A stretch of DNA of 16,582 nt from SKLM01 sp964450435 (lineage in GTDB: Bacteria > Chloroflexota > Anaerolineae > B4-G1), in assembly GCA_964450435.1 (NCBI GenBank), contig CAYVCX010000062.1, forward strand, positions 1 through 16,582, in the 5' to 3' direction. The notes under the pieces are model-generated. The model ran no database searches and was not told the DNA's origin. It saw only the letters and a list, made by a program, of their open reading frames with translations. This document shows, piece after piece, positions 12,413 to 16,582 of the stretch; within the stretch, counting starts at the first letter, position 1; each line of letters opens with the position of its first letter. Position numbers and translations under genes: made by a program.

Positions 12413-13420
12413 TCACTTGCGGCCGATGAGGCCGGCTCCCGCGGCTAGCTCCTGCATCTCTTGCGTGATCGCGTGCCGGCGGGCGGTCTGGATGGCCAGC
12501 GTCAGTTCCTCCACCAGTCGGTCCGCGTTCTGCGTGGCCGATTCCATCAACTGGAACCTTGTTGAGTGCTCTGCAGCCGTCGAATCCAGCAGGATCGTGT
12601 AGAGCTGGACGCCGGTTGCCTGCTCAATCACGGTCGCGTAGAGGCTCAGCGGTTTGGTATCCACTATCGGAGGGGGCCACGCCGCACCGGGCTTCGCTCG
12701 AGCCAGCGTATTGTGGCCGACGGCTCCGGGCTTCGTGCTCTCCTTAGCGAGGGATGCCGCATGTGTTGAAAGCTGGGGCGGAATTAGCCGCGTTACCGTC
12801 GGCTCATACGCGCCGGTACCCCGGTACCTGTTGTAGATCACGTCGACGGCGTCTAGCTCCTCCTCCTCGTATGCCGCTAGCCAGCGGCGCGCGAGGCCGA
12901 ATGCCAGGGACACTGGGGGCAAACTGGTCATAGAGAGCGTCCCGGCCTCGATCGGCTCGTGGCCGCGTCGGCGCAGGGTCCGCCGGGCTCGGCTCCCCAG
13001 GACCATCAGCTCGATGCTTGTTCCCTTCGCTGACTCCCTCGTTAGGTACCGCTCAGCGTGTTCCACCACGGCCGCGTTGAACCGACCGCATAGCCCGCGC
13101 TCGCTGCCGATCACCAGTGCCTTTACCTGGACTTGGCTCCGGCCCGAGCGTCCCTCGGCCTCGATGGGGCGCTGGCTAGGAAGGGCGATGGGAAGGGGGA
13201 GCCGGTCTCCCAGCCGCGCCACGAGGCCCCGCTCGGCCTGCACGTGAGACACTATCCACGGCAGCATGCCCTTCAAATGCGCCGCATAGTTGCGAGCGCT
13301 GCTGCGGCGCTTGAGCGCGGCCTGCCAGCTGCCCAACGAGATGGTGCGGAGACCGCCCAGAATAGGCTTGACGCTGCGGATATTGTCCAGGCGTTCGCGC
13401 GCGCGTTCTACCTTTTCCAT
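12413..13420 (-). CDS. atpG: F-type ATPase gamma subunit, divergent
   Basis: Central rotor shaft of F1. The 335 residues have the two expected coiled-coil ends: N-terminal RLDNIRSVKPILGGLRTISL (10-29) and C-terminal AIQTARRHAITQEMQELAAGAG (309-330), plus the core motif SERGLCGRFN (106-115) and STAAEHSTRFQLMESATQNAD (280-300). Usual gamma subunits have about 285-295 residues; extra length lies mainly at 213-250, a Pro/Ala/Lys-rich insertion without clear homology. The N terminus is unlike the usual RRIRSVKNTxxITKAM. It is the last gene of the ATPase group, behind the DarA-like gene by 27 bp. No beta or epsilon gene follows; the next gene points the other way. Confidence 0.9.
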   Translation of the reverse strand: MEKVERARERLDNIRSVKPILGGLRTISLGSWQAALKRRSSARNYAAHLKGMLPWIVSHVQAERGLVARLGDRLPLPIALPSQRPIEAEGRSGRSQVQVKALVIGSERGLCGRFNAAVVEHAERYLTRESAKGTSIELMVLGSRARRTLRRRGHEPIEAGTLSMTSLPPVSLAFGLARRWLAAYEEEELDAVDVIYNRYRGTGAYEPTVTRLIPPQLSTHAASLAKESTKPGAVGHNTLARAKPGAAWPPPIVDTKPLSLYATVIEQATGVQLYTILLDSTAAEHSTRFQLMESATQNADRLVEELTLAIQTARRHAITQEMQELAAGAGLIGRK

Positions 13421-13447
13421 GCCACAAAATCCAGAAACTTGAGCTGC

Positions 13448-13765
13448 CTAGAAGGTTTCGCTGCGTTCGACGTTCCACACGAATACCACAGCCCCACCCA
13501 ACCTTGGCTTCGCGGGCATAGGGCCAGCGCTCTCCTCTTCCCCCCCGACATCTTCGATGACAGCTTCCGAGCGGCATGTGTTTTCCACGATGCCCAGGAC
13601 TTCCTCAACATCGTCGTCCTCTACTGCAATGAATAGGGTCATCTGTGCTTGCCGCAACATGCCGCCGCGCGTTTCTGCATAGGTCGCCGTGCGATCCGCC
13701 GCCACCAGGGCCCGCAACACACGCTCTGCTTCGTCACGCGGCATAACGGCCATCACCATCTTCAT
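13448..13765 (-). CDS. PII-like protein of the DarA/PstA (cyclic-di-AMP receptor) family
   Basis: A 105-residue protein whose plan matches the DarA/PstA family: MKMVMAVMPRDEAERVLRAL (1-20), a mid segment ending ETRGGMLR (31-38), TLFIAVEDDDVEEVLGIV (43-60), a variable loop (65-88) and a C-terminal GGAVVFVWNVERSETF (90-105), equivalent to the VGGATVFVxPVxxFxxF end of the family. GG falls at 34-35 as in S. aureus PstA. Positions I recall as ligand contacts there (N24, R26, N41) are D24, T26 and Q41 here, so cyclic-di-AMP binding is uncertain. The ATG at 13765 lies 4 nt after the atpA stop, with GAGGGGG upstream, indicating tight coupling within the ATPase operon. A frame extending to 13798 overlaps atpA and is less likely. 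Confidence 0.85.
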   Translation of the reverse strand: MKMVMAVMPRDEAERVLRALVAADRTATYAETRGGMLRQAQMTLFIAVEDDDVEEVLGIVENTCRSEAVIEDVGGEEESAGPMPAKPRLGGAVVFVWNVERSETF

Positions 13766-13769
13766 TGCT

Positions 13770-15449
13770 CTACGCCCCCTCGGACCAGTCTGCGGCATAG
13801 CTGAGAATGTGTTCCATCAGTGCCTCCCGGGTGTCCGCAGACAGTTGTCCCGTACGGTTGATCTGCTGCATCAACTCCGGTTCTCTCTTATTGATGAGCT
13901 CGAGTAGCCCCCGCTCGAATGCGGGCACGTCGTCCACGGTAATTCGGTCCAGAATCCCCTCGGTGGCGGCCAGCAGCATGACGATCTGCGATGCCAGGGA
14001 GAGAGGCTGATGCGGCCGCTGCTTGAGTGCGGCCCGTAACCGCCGTCCGTGCTCGATCTGACGTCGAGTCACCTGATCCACCTCGGCGCCAAACTGAGCG
14101 AAGCGCGAGACTTCTTCGTACTGCGACAGCTCGAGTCGAAGTTCACCCGCGATATCGTGCATCGCCTCCGATTGTGCCCCCCCACCGACTCGTGACACCG
14201 ACTGTCCCACGTCGACCGCCGGTTTGATGCCCTGGTTGAAGAGGTCGGTGTCAAGCACGATTTGACCGTCGCAGATCGAGATGAGATTCGTCGGAATGTA
14301 CGCAGACACGTTGCCCTGCTGAGTCACAACGATGGGCAGAGCCGTCAGTGATCCACCGCCGTTGTCCTCTCTCACCTTGCAGGCCCGCTCAAGCAGGCGC
14401 GCGTGGATGTAGAAAATGTCTCCTGGATAGGCTTCTCGCCCTGGTGGCCGGCGTAGCAGCAGACTCAGCTCTCGGTAAGCGTCGGCGTGCTTGTTCAGGT
14501 CATCGTACACGATCAGGGCGTCCCGCCCTTCGTCCATGAAGAACTCGGCGATCGTGCACGCCGCGTAGGGCGCCAGGTAGCGCACAGCCGGGGGATCCTC
14601 AGGGCTGGCTACGACCACGGTGGTGTAGGGCAGCGCGTTATACCGACGCAGTGTCTCGATGACGGCCAGCGCAGAACTCCTCTTCTGCCCAATGGAGACA
14701 TAAACACAGGACACGGCGCTATCTCGTTGGCTCAGGATCGCGTCGACAGCGAGGGTTGTTTTCCCCACCTGGCGGTCACCCAGGATCAGCTCCCGCTGAC
14801 CGCGTCCTATCGGGAGCAGCGCATCCACGAGTTTTGTGCCTGTGTACAGCGGCTCGTTGACCGGGGCGCGCTCGATAATGTCCGGTGCCTCGCGGTCCAG
14901 GAACCGGGCCTCAGTAGCCTGGACCGGGCCATCACCGTCGAGGGGCTGTCCCAGCGGATTCACGACGCGACCGAGCAGCTGATGGCCCACTGGCACCCGT
15001 ACTCGCTCTCCAGTGGCCGTCACCAGGTCTCCTCCCAGGATGCCCTCATCGGATCCCAGGAGGACTACATCCAGGCGCGCGTGGTCCAGGTTCAGAATTA
15101 GACCCCTCACGCCTGTTGGAAACTCCACCAGCTCGTCTGTGCGTGCCAGCGGCAACCCTGATAATGTCGCGACGCCATCGCCTATGTGCTGTACGGTCCC
15201 AACCGCTCGGAAGATGACGTCGCCATCCTGCTCCCTGGCGCGCCTCCGCACCTTCCGTAGTAGCGGTCGCACGTCCTCTGCCTCAGAAGCGGGAGCGGCT
15301 ATCTCTGCCACTTGATGTCTAACGCGCTCGCGGAGGTCGAGGTCTTTCACGCGCGCGGCGCCTGCCCTCTCCTTCACCTGCTCCACCACCGCATCGATCA
15401 AGCCCGACGTCTCGGGCTTGATCTTCTCACCACGCCCCTCCCTATTCAT
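13770..15449 (-). CDS. atpA: F-type ATPase alpha subunit with N-terminal extension
   Basis: Non-catalytic nucleotide-binding subunit of F1. It contains the Walker A GDRQVGKT (about 224-231; GDRQTGKT is usual), DDLNKHADAYRELSLLLRRPPGREAYPGD-type central block, SICDGQI, and SVSRVGGGAQ with the arginine finger R420. The conserved start of the beta-barrel, GTVQHIGDGVA, begins at residue 84, whereas in E. coli it begins near 28; about 56 extra charged, helix-prone residues precede it. The ATG at 15449 overlaps the atpF stop (ATGAATAG), so translation is probably coupled; a GTG one codon earlier is possible. The DarA-like gene follows 4 nt after the stop. Confidence 0.97.
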   Translation of the reverse strand: MNREGRGEKIKPETSGLIDAVVEQVKERAGAARVKDLDLRERVRHQVAEIAAPASEAEDVRPLLRKVRRRAREQDGDVIFRAVGTVQHIGDGVATLSGLPLARTDELVEFPTGVRGLILNLDHARLDVVLLGSDEGILGGDLVTATGERVRVPVGHQLLGRVVNPLGQPLDGDGPVQATEARFLDREAPDIIERAPVNEPLYTGTKLVDALLPIGRGQRELILGDRQVGKTTLAVDAILSQRDSAVSCVYVSIGQKRSSALAVIETLRRYNALPYTTVVVASPEDPPAVRYLAPYAACTIAEFFMDEGRDALIVYDDLNKHADAYRELSLLLRRPPGREAYPGDIFYIHARLLERACKVREDNGGGSLTALPIVVTQQGNVSAYIPTNLISICDGQIVLDTDLFNQGIKPAVDVGQSVSRVGGGAQSEAMHDIAGELRLELSQYEEVSRFAQFGAEVDQVTRRQIEHGRRLRAALKQRPHQPLSLASQIVMLLAATEGILDRITVDDVPAFERGLLELINKREPELMQQINRTGQLSADTREALMEHILSYAADWSEGA

Positions 15450-16227
15450 CACCGGTCAGTCTCTCAGCAATGGCTTGCGATGTCTGCTCGCGCAGCTCTT
15501 CCAGCCGGCCTGCAATCGAGTTGTCGATCACCATGTCCGCGATGCGTACGCGCAGGCCCGACCCCAGCGAAGGATCGGTCTCTACCTCAATGTCCACGTT
15601 CCGGTCGGCCAATGCTGCGAACGTGCGCGCCAGTTCACCCTGTTGCTCCGATGACAGGGGTTGTGCCGTGGTCACGTGGGCCGTGGGCGTCCGATCGCCC
15701 AGCGATTGGCGAAATGCCTGCACTCGCTCCATCTCTTCCTGACCCATCTCCCAGATACGATCGGCGAGCCGCTTCACGAGCCTCTCCTGCACCTCCGGTG
15801 GCGCAGCCTCTCCGATCATCTCCGTGCTTACGACCAAGACCGTATCGATCAGCTCGTCGTGGAACTCGTCCACGGCCTGCTGTCGCATTCGTGCCACATC
15901 GTCCCGTGCATCCTCCAGCATTCTCTCGATCTGTTGCTCGATCTCCTCCAGCATCTCCTGGCGCTCGGCCTCAGCGTGCTTCTGCGCCTTTGTGACAATC
16001 TCGTCGGCTCTTGCTTGTGCATCCGACAGCCGCTCGTCAAGCTCGTCGCGCAGCCTCTCTGCTTCCTCTCGATCCTCCCTGGCCTCCTCCATCAGCCGGT
16101 TCTTCTCAGCTCGGCGTTCTCGTACGCGGCTCATCATCGGCCGAAAGACCAGGTAGTATAGGGCCGCAGCCAAGACCAGAAAGTTGACAATCTGAAAGGC
16201 GATGGTTGCCCAATCTAGATCCAACAT
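15442..16227 (-). CDS. atpF: F-type ATPase subunit b with delta-like C-terminal domain
   Basis: Peripheral stalk subunit linking Fo to F1. Among 261 residues: one N-terminal membrane helix (7-28, TIAFQIVNFLVLAAALYYL), a long charged coiled coil (about 30-130), and a C-terminal part (184-255) resembling the end of the delta subunit, with VTTAQPLSSEQQ, DPSLGSGLRVRIADMVIDNSI and a final helix. Delta's N-terminal six-helix domain is not recognisable. Ordinary b subunits have about 155-170 residues. No separate atpH is present between atpF and atpA. This long b without delta is a trait I recall for N-ATPases. It starts 3 nt after the atpE stop and overlaps atpA. Confidence 0.93.
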   Translation of the reverse strand: MLDLDWATIAFQIVNFLVLAAALYYLVFRPMMSRVRERRAEKNRLMEEAREDREEAERLRDELDERLSDAQARADEIVTKAQKHAEAERQEMLEEIEQQIERMLEDARDDVARMRQQAVDEFHDELIDTVLVVSTEMIGEAAPPEVQERLVKRLADRIWEMGQEEMERVQAFRQSLGDRTPTAHVTTAQPLSSEQQGELARTFAALADRNVDIEVETDPSLGSGLRVRIADMVIDNSIAGRLEELREQTSQAIAERLTGDE

Positions 16228-16230
16228 CTA

Positions 16231-16512
16231 TTATCCCCCGGGGAAGAAACGATCGAACACCGGGTTGGCGAAGATCAGGACCAGGATGACCAGTAGAACG
16301 TAAATCGCAGCGGACTCCAGCAGGGCCATTGAGATGAGCAGAGTCGTCCGCAGGTCATCGGCCGCCTCGGGTTGGCGCGTGATCCCCTCCAGCGCCCTGA
16401 GCACCGCTCGCCCCTCCACAATCACCACGGCTAATCCGCCCAGAACCATCCCTAGCGCCGAACCGAGAAAAGTCACCAGCGTGATAAGCGTTCCCGGATC
16501 CATCTCTGTCAT
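16231..16512 (-). CDS. atpE: F-type ATPase subunit c, with a glutamate in each membrane helix
   Basis: Proteolipid of the rotor ring. The 93 residues form two membrane helices (about 10-36 and 56-83) joined by the polar loop RQPEA (46-50). Helix 2 carries the ion-binding E66 in LLESAAIY, with S67 and Y71 at the positions of the sodium-binding set E65/S66/Y70 of Ilyobacter tartaricus. Helix 1 has E33 (IVEGRAV) exactly where Ilyobacter has Q32; the distance to the loop arginine is 13 residues in both. GEGRAV-type helix 1 with an ES(T/A)AIY helix 2 is what I recall for N-ATPase c subunits. The ATG at 16512 has GGAGG 5 nt upstream. The 70 bp beyond it hold no gene I can identify; the a subunit is expected past the edge. 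Confidence 0.96.
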   Translation of the reverse strand: MTEMDPGTLITLVTFLGSALGMVLGGLAVVIVEGRAVLRALEGITRQPEAADDLRTTLLISMALLESAAIYVLLVILVLIFANPVFDRFFPGG

Positions 16513-16582
16513 GTCAACCTCCTGTCTCTAAGCTCGTTTTTCGCACCTTAACAACTGATAAGTCAACGTAGACGATAGGTTA

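Noticed and set aside
13448..13765. Calling the small ATPase-linked protein a nitrogen regulatory GlnB/GlnK protein
   Set aside because: It lacks the GlnB signature sequences and T-loop tyrosine; its GG at 34-35 and VFVWNVERSETF end fit the DarA/PstA branch better.
16513..16582. End of atpB (a subunit) at the right edge
   Set aside because: The minus-strand frames here are closed by stops after short stretches and show no recognisable a-subunit C terminus, so I cannot support a feature.

Overview
The window is a bacterial chromosome segment of high G+C content that I infer comes from the phylum Chloroflexota, in or near Anaerolineae/Caldilineae. Three things point there: a secreted Ig-like protein whose C terminus reads YHVYLPLVVR (an ending I associate with exported Chloroflexota proteins), a predicted metallopeptidase-like protein with a lineage-typical QDQHF sequence, and an HGG-motif small protein. 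This rests on motif recall, not on a search.

Left part (1-2798): a tRNA-Thr(TGT)/tRNA-Tyr(GTA) pair on the minus strand with its own strong promoter. Running the opposite way is the C-terminal part of a secreted Ig-like protein with no usable start or signal peptide. About 550 bp of non-coding DNA full of inverted repeats follows. Then comes a small zinc-motif gene with an excellent promoter and a Shine-Dalgarno sequence that overlaps its only start codon, followed by non-coding DNA with a perfect 22-bp palindrome.

Middle-left (2799-6851, all minus): lgt-like membrane protein, RNase PH (rph) with a promoter almost touching its start codon, a membrane-anchored protein resembling an inactivated metalloprotease, and a SanA/YdcF-type DUF218 protein.

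Middle (6906-10994, all minus): the classic translation/transcription cluster in transcription order tRNA-Thr(GGT), rpmG, tRNA-Trp(CCA), secE, nusG, rplK, rplA, rplJ, rplL. It is driven by a TTGACA/TAGAAT promoter at 11036-11063 and carries a well-preserved L10 leader with an intrinsic terminator before rplJ. The usual rpoB-rpoC does not follow rplL.

Right part (11336-16582): a DHH-DHHA1 phosphoesterase (plus strand) converges on an F-type ATPase gene set on the minus strand: atpE (c), atpF (b with a delta-like C-terminal domain), atpA (alpha with an N-terminal extension), a small PII-like protein of the DarA/PstA (cyclic-di-AMP receptor) family, and atpG (divergent gamma). Gene order E-F-A-G, absence of a separate delta gene, gamma as the last subunit gene, and a c subunit with a glutamate in each transmembrane helix all resemble the N-ATPase type rather than the ordinary ATP synthase operon. 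Beta, epsilon and a are not in the window; in N-ATPase operons they lie upstream, which here is past the right edge.

The most interesting candidate system is the PII-like/DarA-like protein embedded between alpha and gamma of an N-type ATPase, opposite an NrnA-type phosphoesterase: a possible nucleotide- or metabolite-sensing module for a rotary ATPase.
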